DNA from: Kaistella antarctica
GTDB taxonomy: Bacteria; Bacteroidota; Bacteroidia; Flavobacteriales; Weeksellaceae
NCBI RefSeq assembly: GCF_900109615.1
Contig: NZ_FOIX01000001.1
Coordinates: forward strand, 496,001 to 560,000
Length of the DNA: 64,000 bases
Direction: 5' to 3'
The stretch's first letter is position 1; every line of letters begins with the position of its first letter. Below are positions 8,545 to 15,335 of this stretch, in pieces. The notes under the pieces are model-generated. The model had not been told where the DNA came from, did no database searches, and worked only from the letters and a program-made list of their open reading frames with translations. The translations under genes were made by a program, and so were the position numbers.

Positions 8545-8952
8545 TTAATCGTGATCGTAAACTTCTGTATTAAAGTTAATTTGATAATGGTAAATTGAAC
8601 TTACCTTCTTGTTATCTTTTTCGGCGGCCTCCCAATTTTTGTGAGTTTTTCGCAAGACATAATTCAAGTCGTCTAGCAATAATTGATGATTTTTAAATTT
8701 AGGTTTTATATCAACAATCTTTGCTAAACCAGCATCATTGATATGAAGTGAAAACGTCACAATTCCGTTGATGACGTAGTTTTCAGCCACCGTATAAGTT
8801 AACGCGCGCTTAAATTCTTTGTCCAATTTTGCTTTGCCCAGCTTATAAGATGCATTTTTGTCCAACTCTTTCGGTGATGATTCGGCGGGATTCATTTGCC
8901 CATAATGGGAGATGGTAGCGAAGAAAATTAGAAGGAGTAGAATTTGTTTCAT
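8545..8952 (-). CDS. Small secreted TonB-C-like protein
   Basis: 135 residues: signal peptide ending near SHYGQ, then a shortened TonB-C-like fold. The stretch NGIVTFSLHINDAGLAKIV, then LLLDDLNYVLRKTHKNW, aligns by eye with NGTFFLHMDIDKAGKVTGL and FLRDLKFAVGKIKKNW of the next gene, so the two are paralogues. It begins 43 bases after a terminator, and 20 bases separate its stop from the start of the 7808-8524 gene, so it may be co-transcribed with that gene. Function unknown. Confidence 0.6.
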   Translation of the reverse strand: MKQILLLLIFFATISHYGQMNPAESSPKELDKNASYKLGKAKLDKEFKRALTYTVAENYVINGIVTFSLHINDAGLAKIVDIKPKFKNHQLLLDDLNYVLRKTHKNWEAAEKDNKKVSSIYHYQINFNTEVYDHD

Positions 8953-8962
8953 TTCTTAAAAG

Positions 8963-8998
8963 TAAAAAAACTTTGCGAATATTCGCAAAGTTTTTAAT
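8963..8998 (-). terminator. Intrinsic terminator after the 9018-9509 gene
   Basis: CTTTGCGAAT/ATTCGCAAAG (8971-8990) is a perfect palindrome, flanked by A-rich and T-rich tracts. It lies between two genes on the minus strand and would end the upstream one. A long perfect palindrome could also act on the other strand. Confidence 0.75.
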
Positions 8999-9017
8999 AA
9001 TTTAAGTTCGATTGGCG

Positions 9018-9509
9018 TTAAACGTCAATACTTTCCGTCACAAAGTTTAATTTAATTCTGATTCGGGAATCAACTGGAACGTTGTTGCATTTTGAAGGCG
9101 TCCAATTCTTTTTAATTTTTCCGACCGCGAATTTTAAGTCTCGTAAAAATCCTTCGCTGTTATCAACTCTCGGAGTAATCTTAAGACCAGTGACTTTTCC
9201 GGCTTTATCAATGTCCATGTGGAGAAAAAAGGTTCCATTCACAACATAAATTTCTTTATCTACATACGCAGAAATGTATCTGAAAAGTTCTCTGTTAAAG
9301 GAAGCGTCACCACCTTCGAACTGTGCTCGTATAAATTGCGCCTCGTCAGAACAAGAGCTTACTTTATAATAGTCGTAAGGTTTTTTTATATCGACCCGGA
9401 AAAAATTTTTACTGGTTTCAGAAAAAAAGAAGCCTTCTTGTAATTCCTCTACATCTTGTGCCTGGAAAAAACCAAAAGCGAAAATCATTAATAATAATAA
9501 TCTTTTCAT
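9018..9509 (-). CDS. Small secreted TonB-C-like protein
   Basis: 163 residues with a signal peptide (MKRLLLLMIFAFGFFQAQ). The C-terminal region has the TonB-C-like strand pattern noted for its neighbour, ending in KKNWTPSKCNNVPVDSRIRIKLNF, where the W-P-G/N-V-P pattern corresponds to the last strands of the domain. The two Cys residues (CSDEAQ and SKCNN) could pair in the periplasm. It is separated from its paralogue by a strong terminator, so the two are probably transcribed separately. Confidence 0.6.
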   Translation of the reverse strand: MKRLLLLMIFAFGFFQAQDVEELQEGFFFSETSKNFFRVDIKKPYDYYKVSSCSDEAQFIRAQFEGGDASFNRELFRYISAYVDKEIYVVNGTFFLHMDIDKAGKVTGLKITPRVDNSEGFLRDLKFAVGKIKKNWTPSKCNNVPVDSRIRIKLNFVTESIDV

Positions 9510-9574
9510 TGTATTTTATTTAATACGTAAATTTACGAAAAGGGTACTCATAAAAAAGTATTATGACATGACAT

Positions 9575-10774
9575 TTATAATACTTCTATCTGATTCTTCA
9601 GTAAATCATCGAATTCTTCCCTTCTTCTGATCAAATGCGCTGTTCCATCTAGAAAGAAAACCTCGGCAGGCTTTAAACGGGAATTGAAATTCGAGCTCAT
9701 TTCAAATCCATATGCTCCAGCATTTCTGAAAACTAAAATGTCATTTTCGCGAACTTCATTTAATTTTCGGTCCCAAGCGAACGTGTCGGTTTCGCAAATG
9801 TTTCCGACAACAGTGTAAATTCTTTCAGCTCCTTTTGGATTAGAAAGGTTTTCGATGATGTGATAAGAATCGTAAAACATAGGGCGAATTAAGTGATTGA
9901 AACCAGAATTAATTCCCACGAAAACAGTTGCAGTGGTTTGTTTAATGACATTCGATTTTACTAAGAAATGTCCGCTTTCACTTACCAGATATTTTCCCGG
10001 TTCAAACCAAAGTTCGAATTTTTTCCCACTTTCTTTTTGGAAATCCGACAGCGCTTTTTCTACTTTTTTCCCTAAAGTTTTTACATCAGTTTCTAAATCA
10101 CCGTCTTGATAAGGAACTTTGAAGCCGCTTCCCATATCGATATACTTTAAATCGGGGAAATGTTCAGACATTTCAAACATGATCTCTAAACCTTGGATGA
10201 AAACTTCTGGATCTTTTATCTCACTTCCAGTATGCATGTGAAGACCTTCTATGCGAAGGTTGGTCGATTTCATGACTCTCGTAATGTGACGAAGTTGGTG
10301 AATTGAAATCCCAAATTTAGAATCGATGTGTCCTGTTGAGATTTTATGGTTTCCACCCGCGTAAATATGCGGATTTATTCTCACGAAAATCGGGTAAGAA
10401 TTTTCGTACTTGGTTCCGAACTGTTCCAAAATTGAAATATTATCAATGTTGATGTGAACCTTTAAACCCATTACTTCTTCAATCTCCTTTAAATCAACAC
10501 AATTGGGTGTGAAGAGAATTTTGTCAAAAGTGAATCCTGCTTTCAAACCTAATTTCACTTCATTTATTGAAACGCAATCTAAGCCAGCGCCCAAATTTTT
10601 AATATATTTTAAAATATTAATATTGGTCAGGGCTTTTGCAGCGTAGAAAAATCGCGTGCTTTTATGAAAAGAAGAGGTTAGTTTTTCATAATGATTTTTG
10701 ATGCTTTCTGCGTCATACACATAAGTTGGTGTTCCGAATTCCTCGGCAATCTTCATTAAATTTTTATCGGTCAT
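9575..10774 (-). CDS. lysA: Diaminopimelate decarboxylase
   Basis: 399 residues of the fold-III PLP decarboxylase family. The PLP lysine is Lys47 in FYAAKALTN. The barrel carries GLHMHTGSEI, the glycine-rich phosphate site DMGSGF, EPGKYLV, and the C-terminal GNICETDTFAWDR with the catalytic Cys contributed across the dimer. It converts meso-diaminopimelate to L-lysine, the last step of lysine synthesis, and controls the balance with peptidoglycan precursors. The start is about 20 bases after a terminator hairpin that itself follows a Lys-rich 25-codon ORF, which points to attenuation control. Confidence 0.95.
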   Translation of the reverse strand: MTDKNLMKIAEEFGTPTYVYDAESIKNHYEKLTSSFHKSTRFFYAAKALTNINILKYIKNLGAGLDCVSINEVKLGLKAGFTFDKILFTPNCVDLKEIEEVMGLKVHINIDNISILEQFGTKYENSYPIFVRINPHIYAGGNHKISTGHIDSKFGISIHQLRHITRVMKSTNLRIEGLHMHTGSEIKDPEVFIQGLEIMFEMSEHFPDLKYIDMGSGFKVPYQDGDLETDVKTLGKKVEKALSDFQKESGKKFELWFEPGKYLVSESGHFLVKSNVIKQTTATVFVGINSGFNHLIRPMFYDSYHIIENLSNPKGAERIYTVVGNICETDTFAWDRKLNEVRENDILVFRNAGAYGFEMSSNFNSRLKPAEVFFLDGTAHLIRRREEFDDLLKNQIEVL

Positions 10775-10793
10775 AAAATCTTGTTTTGTTAAA

Positions 10794-10824
10794 TTAAAAA
10801 AGCAGACCCCAAAAAGGCCTGCTT
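10794..10824 (-). terminator. Intrinsic terminator in the lysA leader
   Basis: On the minus strand the arms AAGCAGGCC and GGTCTGCTT (plus-strand 10800-10824) pair with one wobble and are followed by a run of T. It is placed after the Lys-rich leader ORF and before lysA, so it can stop transcription before lysA is reached. The leader also contains AAGGTTGCT, which could pair with AGCAGGCCTT of the 5' arm with one bulge, a possible antiterminator. Confidence 0.75.
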
Positions 10825-10849
10825 CACAATATTATTAAAATACCTGCCC

Positions 10850-10927
10850 TTAATCCACGGAGTTTGCTTTAGAGAAAAACTTTTTTCCCTTTGCAGCAAC
10901 CTTTTTTATAGAGTTAAGAACGTTCAT
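10850..10927 (-). CDS. Putative 25-residue Lys-rich leader peptide of lysA
   Basis: An ATG-started ORF of 25 codons plus TAA, beginning MNVLNSIKKVAAKGKKFF. It has 6 Lys codons (KK, K, KK, K) and only one acidic residue. A purine-rich GAAAGAAAATA precedes the ATG, and TATTTTTG, a good -7 box, lies 25 bases upstream on the same strand. An intrinsic terminator and then lysA follow. This is the layout of ribosome-mediated attenuation. The alternative is a free-standing cationic small protein with its own terminator. The sequence shows the ORF and its signals; the regulatory role is inferred. Confidence 0.6.
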   Translation of the reverse strand: MNVLNSIKKVAAKGKKFFSKANSVD

Positions 10928-10951
10928 TATTTTCTTTCGTTAAATTCTGGT

Positions 10952-10959
10952 CAAAAATA
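10952..10959 (-). promoter_or_regulatory. Candidate -7 box for the leader ORF and lysA
   Basis: TATTTTTG on the minus strand matches TAnnTTTG and lies 24 bases before the leader ORF start. The region upstream is very A/T-rich and no exact TTG box stands out. Confidence 0.5.
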
Positions 10960-10985
10960 AAATTTTTAATTTAATTCTATACTAT

Positions 10986-12212
10986 TTATTTTAAAGGAGT
11001 TGGCACAATTTCGAAATCTCCTCTCAAAAGTCCCAATTTTAAATCATTTTGCAGATCTACGGTCGAAAAATCGATATCAATTTTTAAACTTGATAATTTT
11101 TGCAGTGATTCTATTTGAGTATATAATTCGTAAAAGCCATACGCACTCAATTTCCCTTTTTCGAAAACTAAGAATGATTTTTCACCTAAAGTTCTTCCGG
11201 TTGACAACCATAATTCATCTTTTTTATGAATGGCCAAAAGCTGTTGAAGATTTTTCACTTCTTTTAAATCACCTCTGCTGTTGATAAAACTCACTGCCTT
11301 TATTCCTTGAGTAAAAGATTTGAATTTCAGTAAAGGTTTGTCAACTTGCTGATTGCTGATTTTATCAACGAAATATTTTTCACTTTTATGGTAAAGACCG
11401 AATGGTAATTTTTCGGTTTTTTTCAAGCCTTTTGTTTTCATCATCAATTTTGCCAGAATATCATTTCCAGTTAATTCATATTGAATTTGCTCCACGTCTT
11501 CCTGAATCGTAATCCAGCGTTTTGATTTGGAATGAAAAACGCCCTTTGAAAATTTATTTAAATCATCTACAAAATCCGAAAAAATGATCTTCCCATCTTG
11601 ATCCTGAAAATAGAGAATGCCTTTTTCTGCGGGTAGATCTTGGGTCAGATCGCGGATCTTATTCAAATAAGATTTCTCGTTCACCTCATCATGATGTTGT
11701 TGAATGATTTCAGAATCCTTGTCTTTGATCATTAATAATTTAAACAATTCCAAAGTTGCTTTAGCGTCTCCAGACGCGCGATGTTGATGCACCAAAGGAA
11801 TTCCCAAAGATTTCACCAGCTTTCCTAAGTTGTAACTTTCAGCTTGAGGAATCAATTTCTTGGCTAACGGAATCGTGTCTATCGTATTGATTTTAAACTC
11901 ATAACCTAACCTTTTAAATTCTTGGCGAAGCATTCTGTAATCGAATTCAATGTTGTGTCCGACCAAAGTAGTATGCTCCGTAATTTCAACGACTCGCTTG
12001 GCAAGCTCGTGAAATTTAGGCGCAGTTTTTACCATCTTTGGCGATATGCTCGTCAATTTTTGAACAAATGGCGTGATGTCACTTTCGGGATTGACCAAAG
12101 AAATAAACTGGTCAACAATGCGGTGGCCGTCATATTTATACACGGCGATTTCGATGATGCTTTCTTTACGGAAAGGTGCACCGTTGCTTTCTATATCTAT
12201 TACTGAATACAA
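10986..12212 (-). CDS. DnaQ-like DEDDh exonuclease with degenerate GIY-YIG-like C terminus
   Basis: 408 residues. Residues 1-170 are a DEDDh exonuclease of the Pol III epsilon type: ExoI VIDIESNG, ExoII LVGHNIEFDYRMLR, ExoIII HRASGDAKAT with the catalytic His. Residues about 190-275 resemble the UvrC/Cho N-terminal GIY-YIG domain (LPAEKGILYFQDQDGKIIFS, then TGNDILAKLMMKTKGLKK), but the GIY and YIG residues are replaced, so nuclease activity there is doubtful. Bacteroidota commonly fuse these two domains. The role is probably DNA repair or nucleic-acid turnover. It lies 16 bases after the DUF853 gene. Confidence 0.85.
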   Translation of the reverse strand: MYSVIDIESNGAPFRKESIIEIAVYKYDGHRIVDQFISLVNPESDITPFVQKLTSISPKMVKTAPKFHELAKRVVEITEHTTLVGHNIEFDYRMLRQEFKRLGYEFKINTIDTIPLAKKLIPQAESYNLGKLVKSLGIPLVHQHRASGDAKATLELFKLLMIKDKDSEIIQQHHDEVNEKSYLNKIRDLTQDLPAEKGILYFQDQDGKIIFSDFVDDLNKFSKGVFHSKSKRWITIQEDVEQIQYELTGNDILAKLMMKTKGLKKTEKLPFGLYHKSEKYFVDKISNQQVDKPLLKFKSFTQGIKAVSFINSRGDLKEVKNLQQLLAIHKKDELWLSTGRTLGEKSFLVFEKGKLSAYGFYELYTQIESLQKLSSLKIDIDFSTVDLQNDLKLGLLRGDFEIVPTPLK

Positions 12213-12227
12213 ATTATTGTGATTAAA

Positions 12228-13748
12228 TTATCGTCTTTTTCCTGTGATCATTCCTAAAGCAAATTTACCCAATTCTCTGGCAAAAGTATTCATAAAAGTT
12301 TTTCCGGCTCTACTGCCAATTACTTCTTGAAAAACGTTTGGTTGCTCTTTGGTCACCGATTTTTTTATGGTTGGGGCGGCATCTTGTACCGCTTGGTCCA
12401 TTCTGGTTGTCAGCATTTCGTAAGCGGAATCTTTATTGACAGTTTGCTCATATTTTTTCACGAGTGCAGAGTTAGCCGTCAAAGTAGAAACTTCTGACTC
12501 AGTTAAGATATCCATTCTACTTTCGGGTGAAATTAAATAAGTATGGACCAAAGGAGTTGGAATTCCTTTTTCATCTAAAGCCGTGATGAAGGCTTCACCA
12601 ATTCCCAGATTTTGTATGAGTTGTCCGGCATCGTAATATTCTGTTATCGGGTAATTTTCTACCGCTTTTAAAATTTCTTTTCGGTCTTTTGCCGTGAAAC
12701 CACGGAGTGCATGCTGAATTTTCATTCCCAGTTGGCTTAAAACATTTTCTGGAACGTCGCCTGGGATTTGAGTAATAAAATAAATTCCGACACCTTTTGA
12801 ACGAATGAGTTTTACCATCGTCTCAATTTGTGCTAATAAAGTTTTACTTGCTTCTTTAAAAATGAGATGCGCTTCATCAATGAATAGCACAAATTTCGGT
12901 TTTCCCGAATCGCCTTCTTCCGGGAAGGTCATATAAATTTCGGCAAAAAGAGAAAGCATAAAAGTAGAAAAAAGTTGGGGTTGACTTTGAATGTTTTGAA
13001 CTCTTAAAATATTGACGACTCCTTTTCCGTCGCGGGTTTCTAATAAATCATTAACGTCAAAACTTGGTTCTCCAAATAATTTGGTTGCACCTTGCTGCTC
13101 CAAAGCAACTATTGAACGTAAAATTGCTCCCAAAGAAGCTGGCGAAATAGAACCGTAACTGCTTTTTAAATCTGCTTTTCCACGGTCGTTATCAGTTAGA
13201 TATTGGAGTAATTTTTTCAAATCTTCAAGGTCAATCAAAGGCAAGCCTTTATCATCCGAATATTTAAAAACAATCGATATGATGCTGGTTTGCGTATCAT
13301 TTAGATTTAGGATTTTACTTAAAAGTAATGGTCCGAATTCTGTAACGGTTGCACGAAGTTTCACCCCTTTTTCACCAGAAATCGACATGAGTTCCACCGG
13401 AAAAGATTGTGATTGATAAGGGAGTTTGGTCTTTGAATATCTATCGGTAATAATTGCATTTTCTGATCCTGGTTCCGCAATTCCAGAAAAGTCTCCTTTG
13501 ATATCCAAAACCAAAGATGGAATTCCAGCGTGCGAAAGTTGCTCTACAAAAACCTGAACCGTTTTGGTTTTACCCGTTCCCGTTGCGCCAGCGATTAAGC
13601 CGTGGCGGTTGATTGTTTTTAAAGGAATTTTTATATCAACTTCCGTTACAACTTCACCATCGAGCATTGCTTTTCCTAAAGTGATAAATTCACCTTTTGG
13701 GGTGTATCTCGTCGTAAGTTCTTGGATGAATTTCGCTTTGTCTGCCAT
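12228..13748 (-). CDS. DUF853 family HerA-like ATPase
   Basis: 506 residues. Walker A GATGTGKTKT at about 53-62, the strand LVLDIKGDFSG, Walker B FVLFIDEAH at about 287-295, and the sensor ITQIPGDVPENVLSQLG. This order matches the DUF853 (YjgR-type) group of HerA/FtsK-superfamily ATPases. Members are assumed to act on DNA or as motor ATPases, but the substrate is not established. The C terminus (about 450-506) is variable and basic. It is followed by the exonuclease with a 15-base gap, so the pair may function together in nucleic-acid processing; that is inference from position only. Confidence 0.85.
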   Translation of the reverse strand: MADKAKFIQELTTRYTPKGEFITLGKAMLDGEVVTEVDIKIPLKTINRHGLIAGATGTGKTKTVQVFVEQLSHAGIPSLVLDIKGDFSGIAEPGSENAIITDRYSKTKLPYQSQSFPVELMSISGEKGVKLRATVTEFGPLLLSKILNLNDTQTSIISIVFKYSDDKGLPLIDLEDLKKLLQYLTDNDRGKADLKSSYGSISPASLGAILRSIVALEQQGATKLFGEPSFDVNDLLETRDGKGVVNILRVQNIQSQPQLFSTFMLSLFAEIYMTFPEEGDSGKPKFVLFIDEAHLIFKEASKTLLAQIETMVKLIRSKGVGIYFITQIPGDVPENVLSQLGMKIQHALRGFTAKDRKEILKAVENYPITEYYDAGQLIQNLGIGEAFITALDEKGIPTPLVHTYLISPESRMDILTESEVSTLTANSALVKKYEQTVNKDSAYEMLTTRMDQAVQDAAPTIKKSVTKEQPNVFQEVIGSRAGKTFMNTFARELGKFALGMITGKRR

Positions 13749-13860
13749 CTGTAGTTTATTTGAATGGATAAAGATAAATAATAAAAAAGATTATAAATTA
13801 TCCTGGCTTAAATTTTAATTTAGATGATGAAAATCATTTTTAAATAAGATGAAAAAGTCC

Positions 13861-13868
13861 TAATTTTG
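13861..13868 (+). promoter_or_regulatory. Candidate -7 box of the copper locus
   Basis: TAATTTTG matches TAnnTTTG and ends only 7 bases before the ATG at 13876, so the transcript would have almost no leader. No TTG box was found at the usual spacing. Confidence 0.4.
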
Positions 13869-13875
13869 AACTGTC

Positions 13876-14238
13876 ATGAAATCAGTAGTAACAATTCTAT
13901 TATCACTCATCATTTTTGGAGCAAGTTTTCAGAACTCGCTTTTTATGGTTGATTATGCGATTAATAAAGACTTCTACGAAATTCACTGCGTCAATAAAGC
14001 GAAACCAGAATTAGATTGTCATGGAAAATGTCAGATGAAGATGGAAAGCGAGAAAAGTACGAATCCTTTCAATTTGGTGAAATACGCTTTTGAGTTTAAT
14101 ATTCTGCCAGCTGCGCCCGCTAATTATTTTATTTCGAAGGAAAACTTCGATCCTTATAAAACCTTGAAATTTAGTTATCAAGAACTTTTCGTTCCTGAAA
14201 TTCCCCGCATTATTCTGCCACATCCTCCGCAAGTGTAG
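13876..14238 (+). CDS. Secreted Cys/Met/His-rich small protein of a putative copper locus
   Basis: 120 residues. An N-terminal hydrophobic segment (residues 1-22) is a signal peptide or anchor. Then follow Cys38 and the motif DCHGKCQMKM (Cys48, His49, Cys52, Met54, Met56), a plausible Cu(I) site. I know similar short proteins with a CHGKC motif beside TonB-dependent metal receptors in Bacteroidota but cannot name a family. The next two genes encode a Met/His-rich lipoprotein and an OprC-like receptor on the same strand, which supports a role in copper handling. Sequence beyond the motif gives no further clue. Confidence 0.6.
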   Translation: MKSVVTILLSLIIFGASFQNSLFMVDYAINKDFYEIHCVNKAKPELDCHGKCQMKMESEKSTNPFNLVKYAFEFNILPAAPANYFISKENFDPYKTLKFSYQELFVPEIPRIILPHPPQV

Positions 14239-14293
14239 TTGATTCATTCATGTTAAATTCTTCTGTTTCAAATGAAACTGAAGCGGCTTGACC

Positions 14294-14313
14294 TTTTCTC
14301 TTAAAAGAGAAAA
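14294..14313 (+). other. Short perfect hairpin in the 14238-14347 gap
   Basis: TTTTCTCT and AGAGAAAA enclose a four-base loop between the first two genes of the copper locus. There is no strong T-run after it, so it is more likely an RNA-processing or attenuating structure than a full terminator. Confidence 0.4.
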
Positions 14314-14346
14314 TCTTAAATCAAATTATCACTAAAATTCAAACAA

Positions 14347-15210
14347 ATGAAATTCTCATTCAAAACTCTATTTGCCTTATTGGCAATGGCATTTCTTGTA
14401 ATCTCTTGTCGTACGTCTGATGACGATTCTATCGAAATTGTAAAGCCAAACACTGAAATCGAAGGCTTATTAAAAATTAAAGAAGTCACCAACGATACTC
14501 ATATCATCGAATTGTATTCTAAATCTGGCGCGACCAATTTGGGCTACAACGATATTAAACTTCGTATTAAAAATAAATCCACCAATCAGTACGAAAAAAA
14601 CGCAACAATTACCTGGAAACCGATCATGCACATGACTTCAATGATGCATTCTTCTCCGAATTCTGCGGTTCAAAAAGTAAACTCTGACGGATCTTTATAT
14701 TCAGGTTACATTGTTTTCCAAATGCCTGGAAATGCTACCGAATATTGGGACTTGAAAATTGATTACATGATTGGATCCAATTCTTATAATGCCACAACCG
14801 TAATTAATGTTCCTGTTGAAACTAAAAAAACAGTGAACGTTTTTCTGGGAAGCGATGGGGTGAAATATATTGTGGCTTATATCGAACCGAAATCTCCAAA
14901 AGTAGCGGTAAATGATTTAACTGTAGGCGTTTGGAAAATGCAGGATATGATGACTTTCCCAGTGGTAGATGGTTATACGGTAAAAGTAGATCCAAGAATG
15001 CCCGGAATGGGAAATCACAGTTCACCTAATAATGTTCACCCAACACAAACTGCTGCTGGAAAATTGTACACTGGTAAACTTGCCTTAACCATGACGGGTT
15101 ATTGGAAAATCAATTTACAATTGACCAAAGCTGATGGAACTGTTGTCAAAGGCGAAGAGATTACTGATGGAAATCCTGCCAGCAGTATCTTTTTTGAAGT
15201 AGAATTCTAA
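14347..15210 (+). CDS. Lipoprotein with two Met/His-rich YtkA/FixH-like domains
   Basis: 287 residues with lipobox VISC (Cys21). Two similar halves follow. The first carries MHMTSMMHSSPNS (residues 94-106) and then YSGYIVFQMPG. The second carries DPRMPGMGNHSSPNNVHP (about 215-232) and then YTGKLALTMTG. Each half looks like a YtkA/FixH-type beta sandwich with a Met/His cluster on a loop, a design found in periplasmic copper proteins. It is likely anchored to the outer membrane or periplasmic face and could pass copper to or from the adjacent receptor. The metal is inferred from residues and context. Confidence 0.65.
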   Translation: MKFSFKTLFALLAMAFLVISCRTSDDDSIEIVKPNTEIEGLLKIKEVTNDTHIIELYSKSGATNLGYNDIKLRIKNKSTNQYEKNATITWKPIMHMTSMMHSSPNSAVQKVNSDGSLYSGYIVFQMPGNATEYWDLKIDYMIGSNSYNATTVINVPVETKKTVNVFLGSDGVKYIVAYIEPKSPKVAVNDLTVGVWKMQDMMTFPVVDGYTVKVDPRMPGMGNHSSPNNVHPTQTAAGKLYTGKLALTMTGYWKINLQLTKADGTVVKGEEITDGNPASSIFFEVEF

Positions 15211-15228
15211 ACGAACTCACTTAAAATT

Positions 15229-15272
15229 ATCAAAACTAATCGACAATTTTAGCGTTGGTTAGTTTTGATTTA
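15229..15272 (+). other. Hairpin between the copper lipoprotein and receptor genes
   Basis: ATCAAAACTAA (15229-15239) and TTAGTTTTGAT (15259-15269) form an 11-base-pair stem with a 19-base loop, just after the lipoprotein stop. It could be a partial terminator that lowers receptor expression or a regulatory RNA structure. Confidence 0.5.
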
Positions 15273-15335
15273 TTCCAATTATAATGCTCTTATTTATTAA
15301 TGATTGGTAGCATTTTATCTAATCAAAAACTTATC

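Noticed and set aside
15229-15272. Hairpin as a full terminator that would split the copper locus
   Set aside because: No proper T-run follows the stem, so complete termination is unlikely; reported as a structure only.
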